This document shows positions 33,049-44,433 of a stretch of 64,000 nt of DNA, piece after piece (within the stretch, counting starts at the first letter, position 1; each line of letters starts with the position of its first letter). The position numbers were made by a program, and so were the translations under genes. The notes below the pieces were generated by a model. It searched no databases and was not told the DNA's origin. It saw only the letters and a list, made by a program, of their open reading frames with translations. Where the stretch lies: the NCBI RefSeq assembly GCF_024448165.1, contig NZ_JAMOLN010000007.1:1-64000 (forward strand), given 5' to 3'. This DNA is from Streptomyces longispororuber. GTDB lineage: Bacteria; Actinomycetota; Actinomycetes; Streptomycetales; Streptomycetaceae.

Positions 33049-34323
33049 CTAGGCGCTCTTGACCTCGACCGCGGCCAGGTTCTTCTTGCCGCGCCGCAGC
33101 ACCAGCCACCGGCCGTGCAGCAGATCGTCCGCGGCCGGGACGGCGTCCTCGGCGGCGACCTTGACGTTGTTCACGTAGGCGCCGCCCTCCTTCACGGTGC
33201 GGCGAGCGGCCGACTTGCTGGCGACGAGACCGACCTCGGCGAACAGGTCGACGACCGGGCCGAGCTCGGCGACCTCGACCCTCGGCAGCTCGGACAGGGC
33301 GGCGGCCAGCGTCGCCTCGTCCAGGTCCGCCAGGTTCCCGTCGCCCTGGCCGAACAGTGCCTTCGACGCCGAGACCACGGCCGCCGTCTGGTCGGCGCCG
33401 TGCACCAGCGTCGTCAGCTCCTCGGCGAGCGCCCGCTGCGCGGCCCTGGCCTGCGGCCGCTCCTCGGTCTGCCGCTCCAGCTCCTCGATCTCCTCACGGG
33501 ACGCGAAGGAGAAGGTGCGCAGGAACTTGGAGATGTCCCGGTCGTCCGCGTTCAGCCAGAACTGGTAGAAGGCGTACGGCGAGAACATCTCCGGGTCCAG
33601 CCAGACGGTGCCGGACTCGGTCTTGCCGAACTTGGTGCCGTCCGCCTTGGTGAGCAGCGGCGTGCCGATCGCGTGCACCCCGGCCTCCGGGTGGACCCGG
33701 TGGATCAGGTCGGTGCCCGAGGTCAGGTTGCCCCACTGGTCGCTGCCGCCGGTCTGCAGGGTGCAGCCGTACTGCTCGTACAGCTTGAGGTAGTCCATCC
33801 CCTGCAGGATCTGGTAGCTGAACTCCGTGTAGCTGATGCCCGCGTCCGAGTTGAGCCGCCGGGAGACGGCCTCCTTGGCGATCATCTTGTTGACCCGGAA
33901 GTACTTGCCCATGTCGCGCAGGAACTCGATGGCGGACATGCCCTGGGTCCAGTCCAGGTTGTTCACCATCGTCGCCGCGTGCGGGCCCTCGAAGTCGAGG
34001 AACCGCTCGATCTGACCGCGCAGCCGCTGCACCCAGCCGGCCACGACCTCCGGTGAGTTCAGGGTGCGCTCGGCCGTCGGCTTCGGGTCACCGATCAGGC
34101 CGGTGGCGCCGCCGACCAGACCCAGCGGGCGGTGTCCCGCCTGCTGGATGCGCCGCATGGTGAGGATCTGCACCAGGTTGCCCAGGTGCAGGCTCGGCGC
34201 GGTCGGGTCGAAGCCGCAATAGAACGTGACCGGACCGTCCGCGAACGCCTTGCGCAGCTCGTCCTCGTCGGTGGACAGGGCGATGAGCCCGCGCCACTTG
34301 AGTTCGTCGACGATGTCCGTCAC
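33049..34323 (-). CDS. tyrS: Tyrosyl-tRNA synthetase
   Basis: A 424-residue class I synthetase that charges tRNA-Tyr. The HIGH-type motif is SLHLGNL (residues about 44-50), the tyrosine pocket includes [20 protein letters not shown], and the KMSKS-type motif is KFGKTES (about 230). The C-terminus has an S4 RNA-binding domain ([20 protein letters not shown]). Start GTG 34323 lies behind AAGGAG. Length is standard. No T-box-like leader is obvious in the short upstream gap. Confidence 0.97.
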   Translation of the reverse strand: MTDIVDELKWRGLIALSTDEDELRKAFADGPVTFYCGFDPTAPSLHLGNLVQILTMRRIQQAGHRPLGLVGGATGLIGDPKPTAERTLNSPEVVAGWVQRLRGQIERFLDFEGPHAATMVNNLDWTQGMSAIEFLRDMGKYFRVNKMIAKEAVSRRLNSDAGISYTEFSYQILQGMDYLKLYEQYGCTLQTGGSDQWGNLTSGTDLIHRVHPEAGVHAIGTPLLTKADGTKFGKTESGTVWLDPEMFSPYAFYQFWLNADDRDISKFLRTFSFASREEIEELERQTEERPQARAAQRALAEELTTLVHGADQTAAVVSASKALFGQGDGNLADLDEATLAAALSELPRVEVAELGPVVDLFAEVGLVASKSAARRTVKEGGAYVNNVKVAAEDAVPAADDLLHGRWLVLRRGKKNLAAVEVKSA

Positions 34324-34386
34324 GGTTCTGGTTCTCCTTGAACAGTTCTGTTGGGGCCCTGCCAGTCTATGGGCGAAACCGGAGGG

Positions 34387-35783
34387 TCAGACGCCCTGGC
34401 TGACCGAGCTCATGTTGAAGTCCGGCACCCGCAGAGCCGGCATCGCAGCCCTAGTGAACCAGTCACCCCACTCCCGGGGCAGCGTCTTTTCCGTCCGCCC
34501 GGCCTCCGTGGCCCGGCCCAGCAGGTCCACCGGCGACTCGTTGAACCGGAAGTTGTTCACCTCGCCGACGACCTCGCCGTTCTCCACGAGGTACACGCCG
34601 TCCCGGGTCAGACCGGTCAGCAGCAGCGTCGCCGGATCGACCTCGCGGATGTACCAGAGGCAGGTCAGCAGCAGCCCGCGGCCCGTCGCGGCGACCATCT
34701 CGTCGAGGGATGTGTCCGAGCCGCCGTCCAGGATCAGGTTGTCGCCCGCGGGCGCGACCGGGAGACCGGTCAGCCCGGCGCTGTGCCGCGTCGTGGTCAG
34801 GTGCCGGAGCTCACCGCCGGAGATCCACTCGGTCGCACCGAGCGGCAGCCCGTTGTCAAAGACGGACGCGTCGTCCCCGGAGGCGTGCGCGAGCACGAAC
34901 GGCGCCGACTCCAGGCCCGGCGCGTGCGGATCGCTGCGCAGCGACAGCGGCAGCCTGGTCAGCCGCTCGCCGACGCGGGTGCCGCCGCCCGGCTTGCTGA
35001 AGACGGTCCGGCCCTCGGCGGCGTCCCGCGCCCCCGCCGACCACAGCTGGTAGATCAGCAGGTCGGCGACGGCGGTCGGCGGCAGCAGCGTCTCGTACCG
35101 GCCGGCGGGCAGCTCGATCCGCCGCTCGGCCCAGCCGAGCCGCTTCGCCAGCTCCGCGTCCATCGCCGCCGGATCGACGTCCGTGAAGTCCCTGGTCGAG
35201 CGCCCCGCCCACGCCGAGCGCCGGCGGTCCGGCGACTTGGCGTTCAGCTCCAGCGTCCCGTTGGGCTGGTCGTGGCGCAGCCGCAGCCCCGCCGACGTGC
35301 CGAGGTAGCTCGACGTCAGCTCGTGGTTGGCGAACCCGTACAGCTCGCGCCCGCCCGCGCCGGCCCGCGCGAACGCCTCGCCGAGCGCGGGCGCGAAGTC
35401 CTTGAAGACGGCCGACGACGTCTCGGCGGGCGCGTCCGTGAAGTCGGCGGAGTGCGGCACGCCGGAGACGAGCGGCTGCGCGTCCTCCGCGGGCCCGGCC
35501 TTCGCCGCGGCCTCCTCGGCGGACCTGACCAGCGCCTCCAGGTCGTCCGCGGTCACCGCCGACCGGGACACGACACCGGTCGCCGTCCCCTCCTTGCCGT
35601 CGACGGTCGCGATCACGGTGAGGGTGCGGCCCCGCGTGACCCCGTTCGTCGTCAGCGCGTTGCCCGCCCAGCGCAGGTTCGCGGTGGACGTCTCGTCGGC
35701 GATGACGACACAGCCGTCGGCCCGCGACAGCTCCAGGGCGCGCTCGACGATCTCGTACGGCTTGTTCCCGGGCGTACGGGGGC

Positions 35784-35787
<4 letters not shown>
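34387..35787 (-). CDS. TldE-like subunit of the TldD/TldE peptidase
   Basis: A 466-residue protein, start ATG 35787 overlapping the tldD stop (ATGA). It is the partner that forms the TldD/E heterodimer with the metal-bearing TldD. It keeps the U62 fold (LELSRADGCVVIADETSTAN, FNFRFNESPVDLLGRATEAG) but lacks the HExxxH motif, as expected for TldE/PmbA. In other bacteria the pair removes leader peptides from RiPPs (microcin B17) and unfolded short peptides, which matters here because a RiPP-like gene lies at 60 kb. Confidence 0.9.
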
Positions 35788-37307
<1,520 letters not shown>

Positions 37308-37388
37308 GAGTGTCTCCCTGTCGTTGCCACCGTGAGCCCCGATCATGTCGCGCGGCGGGGGTGCGCGGCCAGACCTTTCTGTAGGGAC

Positions 37389-38208
<820 letters not shown>

Positions 38209-38213
38209 GCACG

Positions 38214-38999
38214 ATGACGAACACGACTGGAATCCTCGAGGGCAAGAAGATCCTCATCACCGGTGTGCTGATGGAGTCCTCCATCGCCTTCCACACCGCG
38301 AAGCTGGCCCAGGAGCAGGGCGCGGAGATCATCCTCACCGCCTGGCCGCGGCCGACGCTGACCGAGCGCATCGCCAAGAAGCTGCCCCACCCCGACAAGG
38401 TGAAGGTGCTGGAGCTCGACGTCTCGAACGACGAGCACCTCGCCCGCCTGGAGGGCCAGGTCCGCGAGCACCTCGGCGACCGCATCGACGGCGTCGTGCA
38501 CTCCATCGGCTTCGCCCCGCAGGACGCGCTCGGCGGCAACTTCCTGAACACGCCGTTCGAGTCCGTGGCCACCGCCATGCACGTCTCCGCCTTCTCCCTG
38601 AAGTCGCTGACGATGGCGCTGCTGCCGCTGATGTCCGAGGGCGGTTCCGTCGTCGGCCTGACCTTCGACGCGCAGTTCGCCTGGCCGCAGTACGACTGGA
38701 TGGGCCCGGCCAAGGCCGCGCTGGAGGCCACCAGCCGCTACATGGCGCGCGACCTCGGCAAGCAGAACATCCGCTGCAACCTGATCTCGGCGGGCCCGAT
38801 CGGCTCCATGGCCGCGAAGTCGATCCCCGGCTTCAGCGAGCTCGCCTCGGTCTGGGACAGCCGCTCCCCGCTGGAGTGGAAGCTCGAGGACCCGGAGCCG
38901 GCCGGCCGCGGCATCGTCGCGCTGCTCTCGGACTGGTTCCCGAAGACGACGGGCGAGATCATCCACGTCGACGGCGGCCTGCACGCCATCGGCGCGTAA
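38214..38999 (+). CDS. fabI: Enoyl-ACP reductase FabI (InhA-type)
   Basis: A 261-residue NADH-dependent enoyl-ACP reductase, last step of each elongation cycle and the target of isoniazid/triclosan-type inhibitors in relatives. N-terminal GKKILITGVLMESSIAFHTA is the FabI/InhA nucleotide site. The catalytic Tyr and Lys are in YDWMGPAKAALEATSRY (Y-x6-K). It ends EIIHVDGGLHAIGA. ATG 38214 is 5 bp after the fabG stop. No mutation at the catalytic residues is seen. Confidence 0.95.
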   Translation: MTNTTGILEGKKILITGVLMESSIAFHTAKLAQEQGAEIILTAWPRPTLTERIAKKLPHPDKVKVLELDVSNDEHLARLEGQVREHLGDRIDGVVHSIGFAPQDALGGNFLNTPFESVATAMHVSAFSLKSLTMALLPLMSEGGSVVGLTFDAQFAWPQYDWMGPAKAALEATSRYMARDLGKQNIRCNLISAGPIGSMAAKSIPGFSELASVWDSRSPLEWKLEDPEPAGRGIVALLSDWFPKTTGEIIHVDGGLHAIGA

Positions 39000-39010
39000 G
39001 CGCTCCGCTC

Positions 39011-39035
39011 GGTTCCCCGCGCCCCTGAAGGGCGC
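39011..39035 (+). terminator. Partial streptomycete hairpin element after fabI
   Basis: Begins GGTTCCCCGCGCCCCTGAAG, like the 32992 element, but the far arm is shortened: GCGCCC (39019-39024) pairs with GGGCGC (39030-39035) around CTGAA. It lies about 10 bp after the fabI stop. Confidence 0.6.
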
Positions 39036-39107
39036 ACCACCCGTTCGGCTCACCGGCCGGGCGGACCGAAGGGGCCTCACCGCACTCTGGTGCGAGGAGG
39101 TCCCTTC

Positions 39108-39452
39108 GTGCGTCTGGCCCACCGGATAGCCCCCGCCATAGCCGCCCTGGCGCTGATCATCGCGGTGCCGTCCCAGGCGGTGCCCGACGACCGGTCCGCC
39201 GGGAAGAAGCGCGAGCTCTTCGGCGCCCAGTGCCGCATCGAGGTCGACCGGTCACGGGTGAGCGCCACCTGTCACAACCCGTACCCGGGCGTCGACCGGG
39301 TCGCCCTGCACATCGAGTGCGACCAGTGGTGGGACATCGACACCGACTCACGGCCGCGGGCCGTCGACCCCGCCGAGACCGTACGCCTCGACGGGCGGTG
39401 CTGGAAGAACGTGCGCGGCGCCTGGGTCAGTCACCGGAAGGCGCCGGTGTGA
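39108..39452 (+). CDS. Small secreted protein of unknown function
   Basis: A 114-residue protein. GTG 39108 (VRLAHRIAPAIAALALIIAV) is behind GAGGAGG at 39094-39100. It has a signal peptide (about 1-24, ending PSQAVP), then a mature part of about 90 residues with four Cys (QCRIEV, TCHNPY, IECDQWW, RCWKNV), enough for two disulfides. No family recognised. Its 3' end overlaps the convergent GntR gene by 26 bp. Confidence 0.75.
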   Translation: MRLAHRIAPAIAALALIIAVPSQAVPDDRSAGKKRELFGAQCRIEVDRSRVSATCHNPYPGVDRVALHIECDQWWDIDTDSRPRAVDPAETVRLDGRCWKNVRGAWVSHRKAPV

Positions 39453-40122
39453 GCCGGGCCTGCCGGCACTGGAACGCATAGCCCGCCGCCTCCAGGGCGG
39501 CCGCCTCCGCGTCGCCGACCCGGATCGCGTCGACCAGGCGCGTGTGGTCCATGTGGTTCTCGGCGGTGAGCCGCTCGCCCACGTCCTCGCGCAGCCAGTC
39601 CCGCAGCACCTCGCCCAGGTCCGCGTACATCGCCGTCATCACGTCGTTGTGGGACGCCGCCACCACGGCCATGTGGAACGTCGCGTCCGCCGTCACGAAC
39701 GCCTCCGTGTCCCGCGACTCCCACGCCTCCTCACGCCGTACGAGGAGCGTGTCCAGCTGCTTCAGATCGCGCTCGGTGCGCCGCACGGCGGCCAGCTTCG
39801 CCGCGCTCGACTCCAGCGTGGAACGGAGCTCGGCGATGTGCCGGGGGTCGGCCTCCGCGAACCGCCGCTGCATCACGCCCGCCAGCTCACTGGTCGCCAC
39901 GACGTACGTGCCCGAGCCCTGCCGGATGTCGAGGAGGCCGTTGTGCGCGAGGGCGCGCACCGCCTCGCGCACCGTGTTCCGGGCGACGCCCAGCTGCTCG
40001 ACGAGCTCCGGCTCCGTCGGGATGCGGGAGCCCACCGGCCACTCGCCCGAGGAGATCTGGGCGCGCAGGGCGGAGATGACCTGCTCGGACAGGGCCGAGC
40101 GCCGGGGGGAGGTCAGCGGCAT
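39427..40122 (-). CDS. GntR/FadR family transcriptional regulator
   Basis: A 231-residue regulator starting MPLTSPRRSALSEQVISAL (ATG 40122). Winged helix: LRAQISSGEWPVGSRIPTEP then LGVARNTVREAVRALAHNGL and the wing IRQGSGTYVV. The FCD ligand domain (about 90-220) has DATFHMAVVAASHNDVMTAM and HTRLVDAIRVGD, whose Asp/His residues bind metal in this subgroup. It is divergent from a CynX-type transporter over 100 bp that contains two inverted repeats, so it very likely controls that gene. Confidence 0.9.
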   Translation of the reverse strand: MPLTSPRRSALSEQVISALRAQISSGEWPVGSRIPTEPELVEQLGVARNTVREAVRALAHNGLLDIRQGSGTYVVATSELAGVMQRRFAEADPRHIAELRSTLESSAAKLAAVRRTERDLKQLDTLLVRREEAWESRDTEAFVTADATFHMAVVAASHNDVMTAMYADLGEVLRDWLREDVGERLTAENHMDHTRLVDAIRVGDAEAAALEAAGYAFQCRQARLTPAPSGD

Positions 40123-40181
40123 GACGTTCCTTCGCTGTGGGGCACCGGGGGTCTGGAGGTGGCTCAAGTGTGACGCAAACG

Positions 40182-40208
40182 GATTGGACAACCAATCATC
40201 CCATGATT
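40182..40208. promoter_or_regulatory. Overlapping inverted repeats, likely FadR-type operator
   Basis: GATTGG (40182-40187) and CCAATC (40192-40197) around ACAA, and AATCAT (40194-40199) with ATGATT (40203-40208) around CCC. The first has the TTGG..CCAA shape fitting the GntR/FadR family. It ends about 14 bp before the transporter ATG. Confidence 0.6.
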
Positions 40209-40222
40209 CTAAGATGGGTCTC

Positions 40223-41527
40223 ATGGCTAGTGAGGAAACCCCGACGATGGCACCACCACCGACCGCCGAGACCGCCGTACGCGAGGAGAAAACCGCCCCG
40301 CGCACGTGGGCGGTGCGGCTGGTTACCGTCGGCATCGTCCTCGCCGCGCTGAACCTGCGCCCGGCCATCACCAGCCTCGGCGCCCTCCTCGAAGAGGTCC
40401 GTGACGGGCTCGGCATGAGCGGCGGCGTCGCCGGACTGCTCACCTCCGTGCCGCCGCTCTGCTTCGCGATCTTCGGCGTGATGGCGCCCCGGCTCGCCAA
40501 GCGCTTCGGCGCGAGCGCCGTCGTCTGCGCCGGCATGGCCGCGATCACGGCGGGCCTGATCATCCGCCCGTACACGGGCAACACGGTCGGCTTCCTCGTC
40601 GCCAGCGCCCTCGCGCTCATGGGCATCGCGGTCAGCAACGTCCTGATGCCGGTGATCGTCAAGCGCTGGTTCCCCGACCGCGTCGGCTCCATGACCGGCG
40701 TCTACTCGATGGCCCTCGCGGCCGGCACCTCCCTCGCCGCCGCCGCGACCGTGCCCATGACCGATGCCCTGGGCGGCAATTGGCAGACCGGCCTCGCCGT
40801 GTGGGCCGCGCTCGGCGCCGCCGCCGTGCTGCCCTGGATCCCGCTCGTCCGGGAGAAGGGCCCGGCCCCCGCCGCACCCGTCACGCGGTCCGCGACCGCC
40901 GACGCCGACGGCGACGGACTGCGCATCACCCGCAGCCGCACCGCGTGGGCGCTCGCCGTCTTCTTCGGCCTCCAGGCCACCGCCGCGTACATCACGATGG
41001 GCTGGATGGCGCAGATCTTCCGGGACTCCGGGGTCTCCGCGTCGACCGCGGGCCTGCTGCTCGCCGTCACCATGGTGATGGGCGTGCCGCTCGGCTTCGT
41101 CATCCCGCGCGTCGCCGCCCGGCTGCCCAGCCAGGGCCCGATGGTGATCGCGCTCGGCGTGTGCGGTCTGGCCGGATACGCGGGCCTGTACCTCGCCCCG
41201 GCGTCCGGGGCCTGGGCGTGGGCGATCCTGCTCGGCATCTCCAACTGCGCCTTCCCGCTGGCCCTCACGATGGTCGGCATGCGCGCCCGCACCGGCGCCG
41301 GTGTCGTCAAGCTGTCCGCGTTCGCGCAGTCCACCGGCTATCTGATCTCGATCCCCGGCCCGCTGCTCGTCGGCGTCCTCTACGAGGCCACCGACGGCTG
41401 GGGCGTGCCGATCGCCCTGATGGCCACGCTGATGGTGCCGCAGATCGTGATCGGTGTCCTCGCCGGCCGCAACCGCACGGTCGAGGACGAGGCGGCGGCC
41501 GTACGCGAGGGTGCCCCGGCGTCCTGA
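40223..41527 (+). CDS. CynX/NimT family MFS transporter
   Basis: A 434-residue transporter with 12 predicted helices. Start ATG 40223 (MASEETPTMAPPPT), with ATG 40214 possible. After a disordered start the first helix is RLVTVGIVLAALNLRPAITS; the LNLRPA motif is characteristic of the CynX/NimT group (cyanate, 2-nitroimidazole-type transport). Other helices include VAGLLTSVPPLCFAIFGVMA and VGFLVASALALMGIAVSNVL. Substrate unknown. Regulated by the divergent GntR gene. A tiny membrane protein gene follows 29 bp downstream. Confidence 0.9.
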   Translation: MASEETPTMAPPPTAETAVREEKTAPRTWAVRLVTVGIVLAALNLRPAITSLGALLEEVRDGLGMSGGVAGLLTSVPPLCFAIFGVMAPRLAKRFGASAVVCAGMAAITAGLIIRPYTGNTVGFLVASALALMGIAVSNVLMPVIVKRWFPDRVGSMTGVYSMALAAGTSLAAAATVPMTDALGGNWQTGLAVWAALGAAAVLPWIPLVREKGPAPAAPVTRSATADADGDGLRITRSRTAWALAVFFGLQATAAYITMGWMAQIFRDSGVSASTAGLLLAVTMVMGVPLGFVIPRVAARLPSQGPMVIALGVCGLAGYAGLYLAPASGAWAWAILLGISNCAFPLALTMVGMRARTGAGVVKLSAFAQSTGYLISIPGPLLVGVLYEATDGWGVPIALMATLMVPQIVIGVLAGRNRTVEDEAAAVREGAPAS

Positions 41528-41556
41528 CGGCGGGGGACGGGTGCGACACTTGCCGC

Positions 41557-41676
41557 ATGTCGCCTGTGCTCGAACCCAATCCCCAGAACGGCCAGAAGAA
41601 GCTCCTTCTCGTGCTCGGCGCGATGCTGGCCGTCACCGTGATCGTCGGCATCATTGCGACCATCGCATCGCCGTGA
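41557..41676 (+). CDS. SGM_5486-type tiny transporter-associated membrane protein
   Basis: A 39-residue protein starting at ATG 41557 (MSPVLEPNPQNGQKKLLLVL). About 16 polar residues lead into one transmembrane helix (LLLVLGAMLAVTVIVGIIAT). It matches, from memory, the conserved SGM_5486 family found next to transporter genes. It lies 29 bp after the CynX-type gene in the same direction, so cotranscription and a supporting role in that transporter are plausible. Confidence 0.8.
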   Translation: MSPVLEPNPQNGQKKLLLVLGAMLAVTVIVGIIATIASP

Positions 41677-41695
41677 CCTGACGCGCGGCCCCGGG

Positions 41696-41725
41696 GGTGG
41701 GGTTAACTCCACCATCCCCTAGGGG
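41696..41725. promoter_or_regulatory. Two adjacent palindromes
   Basis: GGTGGGGTTAACTCCACC (41696-41713) is palindromic with one mismatch, and CCCCTAGGGG (41716-41725) is fully palindromic. They lie just after the 39-codon gene and 126 bp before the 41851 gene. They may be a regulator site or a weak terminator. Confidence 0.4.
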
Positions 41726-41850
41726 GCCAGTGTCAGGGTGAAGTGGGTGGATCACCGGATGGGGCGGGAGCCGCCGGGTCCGTACCTTCGAAGTGTCGCC
41801 GGGACCGTCGGTGACGCGGACGAAGAAGACCACGGACCACGGAGGCACCG

Positions 41851-42057
41851 ATGTCGGCCCCCACGCACACCCGGACCCGCCCGGCCGTCACCGGTGGCGT
41901 CGACATCCGGCTGCCCTGGTGGGCCGTCGTGCTGCCGGCCGTCGCCTTCGTGGCGCTGCTCCTGCTGATCCTCAACCCGTCCGACGCGCAGGCCGCGGCG
42001 GGTGACCCGAGCCTCGCCCACATCCTCGAGCGCGCCAGGGAACTCGTGCTTCCCTGA
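41851..42057 (+). CDS. Small single-helix membrane protein
   Basis: A 68-residue protein. ATG 41851 follows GGAGG at 41841-41845. Residues about 21-45 are one transmembrane helix (LPWWAVVLPAVAFVALLLLI), then NPSDAQAAAGDPSLAHILER and a short amphipathic tail. Similar very small proteins are common in Streptomyces, with no known role. It could also be a secreted peptide cut after DAQAAA. Confidence 0.65.
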   Translation: MSAPTHTRTRPAVTGGVDIRLPWWAVVLPAVAFVALLLLILNPSDAQAAAGDPSLAHILERARELVLP

Positions 42058-42142
42058 CACCTTTCAGCCGCTGTTCACCCGTGCCGGGGGAGCACGTCAA
42101 CTCCCTGCGCCCCGCGCCCGGTTTCATGCGAAGCTGGGACCC

Positions 42143-42661
42143 ATGAGCGTCGCAGAACCCCGCAGGATTGTCCTTTTCCGGCATGCCAAGGCGGACTGGC
42201 CTCAGGTGAACGATCACGAGCGGCCGCTCGCCGAGCGGGGCCGCAGGGACGCACCCGTCGCCGGCCGCAAGCTGGCCGACTCCGGAGTCCCGTTCGACCT
42301 GGCCCTCTGCTCGACCGCCACCCGCACCCGCGAGACCTGGAAGCTCGCCGTGGCCGAACTGGCCGAGCGACCGAAGACGGTCTACGAGGAGCGGATCTAC
42401 GAGGCGTCACCGGGCGAGCTGATCGCCCTGCTGAACGAGACCCAGGACGACGTGCGCAACGCCGTCCTGATCGGCCACAACCCCGGAGTGCAGGCCCTCA
42501 CCGAGATCCTCGCCCCGGAGTCCGGCGGAGAGGCACGGGAGCGGCTGAACCGGCGCGGCTTCCCGACCGCCGCGTTCGCCGTCCTCACCTTCTCCGGCCC
42601 GTGGAAGAGCCTGGAACCGGGCACCGCCACGCTCGTCGACTACTGGGCGCCGAGCGAGTAG
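42143..42661 (+). CDS. Histidine phosphatase family protein (SixA-like)
   Basis: A 172-residue enzyme. The phosphatase signature IVLFRHAKADWP (RHG-type, here RHAK) supplies the nucleophilic His at residue about 14. ATRTRETWKL and VLIGHNPGVQALTEI supply the second Arg and His. This RHA/RHxK form matches the SixA group, which removes phosphate from phosphohistidine. Start ATG 42143. It stands alone; a strong terminator follows. Substrate protein unknown. Confidence 0.88.
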   Translation: MSVAEPRRIVLFRHAKADWPQVNDHERPLAERGRRDAPVAGRKLADSGVPFDLALCSTATRTRETWKLAVAELAERPKTVYEERIYEASPGELIALLNETQDDVRNAVLIGHNPGVQALTEILAPESGGEARERLNRRGFPTAAFAVLTFSGPWKSLEPGTATLVDYWAPSE

Positions 42662-42673
42662 CCACCCACACGG

Positions 42674-42719
42674 ACGTGAGGGCCCCGGCACCGCATCGTC
42701 GGTGCCGGGGCCCTCACGT
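42674..42719. terminator. Perfect 19-bp hairpin between convergent genes
   Basis: ACGTGAGGGCCCCGGCACC (42674-42692), loop of 8 nt, then GGTGCCGGGGCCCTCACGT (42701-42719). It lies between the SixA-like gene and serB and can terminate both. Confidence 0.88.
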
Positions 42720-42737
42720 GACCGCGCCGGACAGGCC

Positions 42738-43985
42738 CTACGCCTCGTGCAGGTCCGCCGTCTCGACCTCTTCGCGCGTGATGCCGAGCAGATAGAGGAC
42801 GGTGTCCAGGAACGGCACGTTCACCGCGGTGTGCGCGGCCTCGCGGACCACCGGCTTCGCGTTGAAGGCCACGCCGAGCCCGGCTGCGTTCAGCATGTCC
42901 AGGTCGTTCGCGCCGTCGCCGATCGCCACGGTCTGGGCGAGCGGCACCCCGGCCTCCGTGGCGAACCGGCGCAGCAGCCGCGCCTTGCCCGCCCGGTCCA
43001 CGATCTCGCCGGTCACCTTGCCGGTCAGCCTGCCGTCGACGATCTCCAGCGTGTTGGCCTGCGCGAAGTCGAGCCCGAGGCGCTCCTTCAGATCGTCCGT
43101 GACCTGGGTGAACCCGCCGGAGACCACGCCCACTTGGAAGCCGAGGCGCTTGAGCGTACGGATCAGCGTGCGCGCGCCGGGGGTCAGCCGCACCTCGCTC
43201 CTGACCTTGTCGACGACCGACGCGTCGAGCCCCGCGAGCAGCGCCACGCGCGCGTGCAGCGACTGCTCGAAGTCCAGCTCGCCGCGCATCGCCGCCGCCG
43301 TCACCTCGGCGACCTCGGCCTCACAGCCCGCGTGCGCCGCGAACAGCTCGATCACCTCGTCCTGGATGAGCGTCGAGTCGACGTCCATCACGACGAGCCG
43401 CTGCGCGCGCCGGTGCAGCCCGGCCGCGACGACCGCCACGTCCACACCCTGCTGCGCGGCCTCTATGGCGAGCGCGGTGCGCAGCGCCTCCGTCTCGGTG
43501 CCGGACACCGCGAACTCGACCGCGGTGACCGGGTACTTGGCGAGCCGGAAGATGCGGTCGATGTTGCTGCCGGTACCGGTGATCGTCGCGGCGATCGCGG
43601 CGGTCGACTCGGCGGTGAGCGGGTGCCCGAGCACGGTGACCAGGGAGCGGCCGGTGCCGCGCGGCCGGTTGTCACCGGTGCCGGAGATGATCTCGGCCTG
43701 CATCTTCATCGACTCCGCCCAGCTGTGGACGGTGGACCGCAGGTCGCCCTCGAGCCCGGCCGGGGGCGCGGTCACCAGGGCGCACAGGACCATGCGGCCA
43801 CGGGTGACGACCTGCTCGATGTCGACGACGTCGACGGAGTAGGCGGCGAGGGTGTCGAAGAGGCCGGCGGTGATGCCGGGCCGGTCCTTGCCGAAGATCT
43901 TGACCAGGAGGGTCGGGACATCGGCCGCGGCGAGTTCTGTGCCGGCCGGGACATCAGCGGGGTGCTGGGGCTGCGAAGCGCTCAT
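42738..43985 (-). CDS. serB: Phosphoserine phosphatase SerB with ACT domains
   Basis: A 415-residue protein, last step of serine synthesis. The N-terminal part (about 20-190) holds two ACT-like ligand-binding regions (VPTLLVKIFGKDRPGITAGL and SLVTVLGHPLTAESTAAIAA). The HAD catalytic part has MDVDSTLIQDEVIELFAAHA (DxDST nucleophile), VGVVSGGFTQV, and IGDGANDLDMLNAAGLGVAF. The ACT part probably gives feedback by serine, as in mycobacterial SerB2. Start ATG 43985. Length is normal for the actinobacterial type. Confidence 0.95.
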   Translation of the reverse strand: MSASQPQHPADVPAGTELAAADVPTLLVKIFGKDRPGITAGLFDTLAAYSVDVVDIEQVVTRGRMVLCALVTAPPAGLEGDLRSTVHSWAESMKMQAEIISGTGDNRPRGTGRSLVTVLGHPLTAESTAAIAATITGTGSNIDRIFRLAKYPVTAVEFAVSGTETEALRTALAIEAAQQGVDVAVVAAGLHRRAQRLVVMDVDSTLIQDEVIELFAAHAGCEAEVAEVTAAAMRGELDFEQSLHARVALLAGLDASVVDKVRSEVRLTPGARTLIRTLKRLGFQVGVVSGGFTQVTDDLKERLGLDFAQANTLEIVDGRLTGKVTGEIVDRAGKARLLRRFATEAGVPLAQTVAIGDGANDLDMLNAAGLGVAFNAKPVVREAAHTAVNVPFLDTVLYLLGITREEVETADLHEA

Positions 43986-43997
43986 GATGGGCTTACG

Positions 43998-44225
43998 TTA
44001 TCGGGCCTGCGTGCGAAGGTGCTCCGCCGGTCCGAGTGCCGGACGATCTTCGTGGGGCCGTGGGGCGTCCCGCCCGGCCCCGTTCACCTCCTGTTCTCGT
44101 CGCCCCTGTTCACCTCGGGCGGCGGGGGCGGCGGAGGCGGTGCCGAGACTGCCGAGCAGCAGGGCGGCGAGGGTCGCGGCGACGGCGGCCGGGCGGCTTC
44201 TGCGGACGAGGTCAACTGTGTTCAA
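43998..44225 (-). CDS. Possible small secreted peptide (weak)
   Basis: A 75-codon frame from a TTG at 44225. Residues about 8-33 look like a signal peptide (RSRPAAVAATLAALLLGSLG then TASAAPAARG); the rest is charged and disordered. There is no good ribosome site and no family match, so this may not be a gene. The rest of the 448-bp gap between serB and the epimerase (to 44433) holds nothing I can name; it must carry the promoter of the epimerase gene. Confidence 0.3.
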   Translation of the reverse strand: MNTVDLVRRSRPAAVAATLAALLLGSLGTASAAPAARGEQGRREQEVNGAGRDAPRPHEDRPALGPAEHLRTQAR

Positions 44226-44433
44226 GGGAGCGGCTCCTGTGCCGGCTGTACACGAAATGGCGCTGAGAGCCGGGATGTTAGGAACCCGCGCGGGTCGGGA
44301 GCCACCCCTTGGATCATTGCGTTCATAGTGTTCGTCCGGCCAGCTCCCCCGGGTGGGCCGCGATGTCTTACGGAGCGGTGACGTGCCGGGCGTGGCGGCG
44401 GATTCCGTCGGGGCCGCGCCCTAGCGTGACGCC

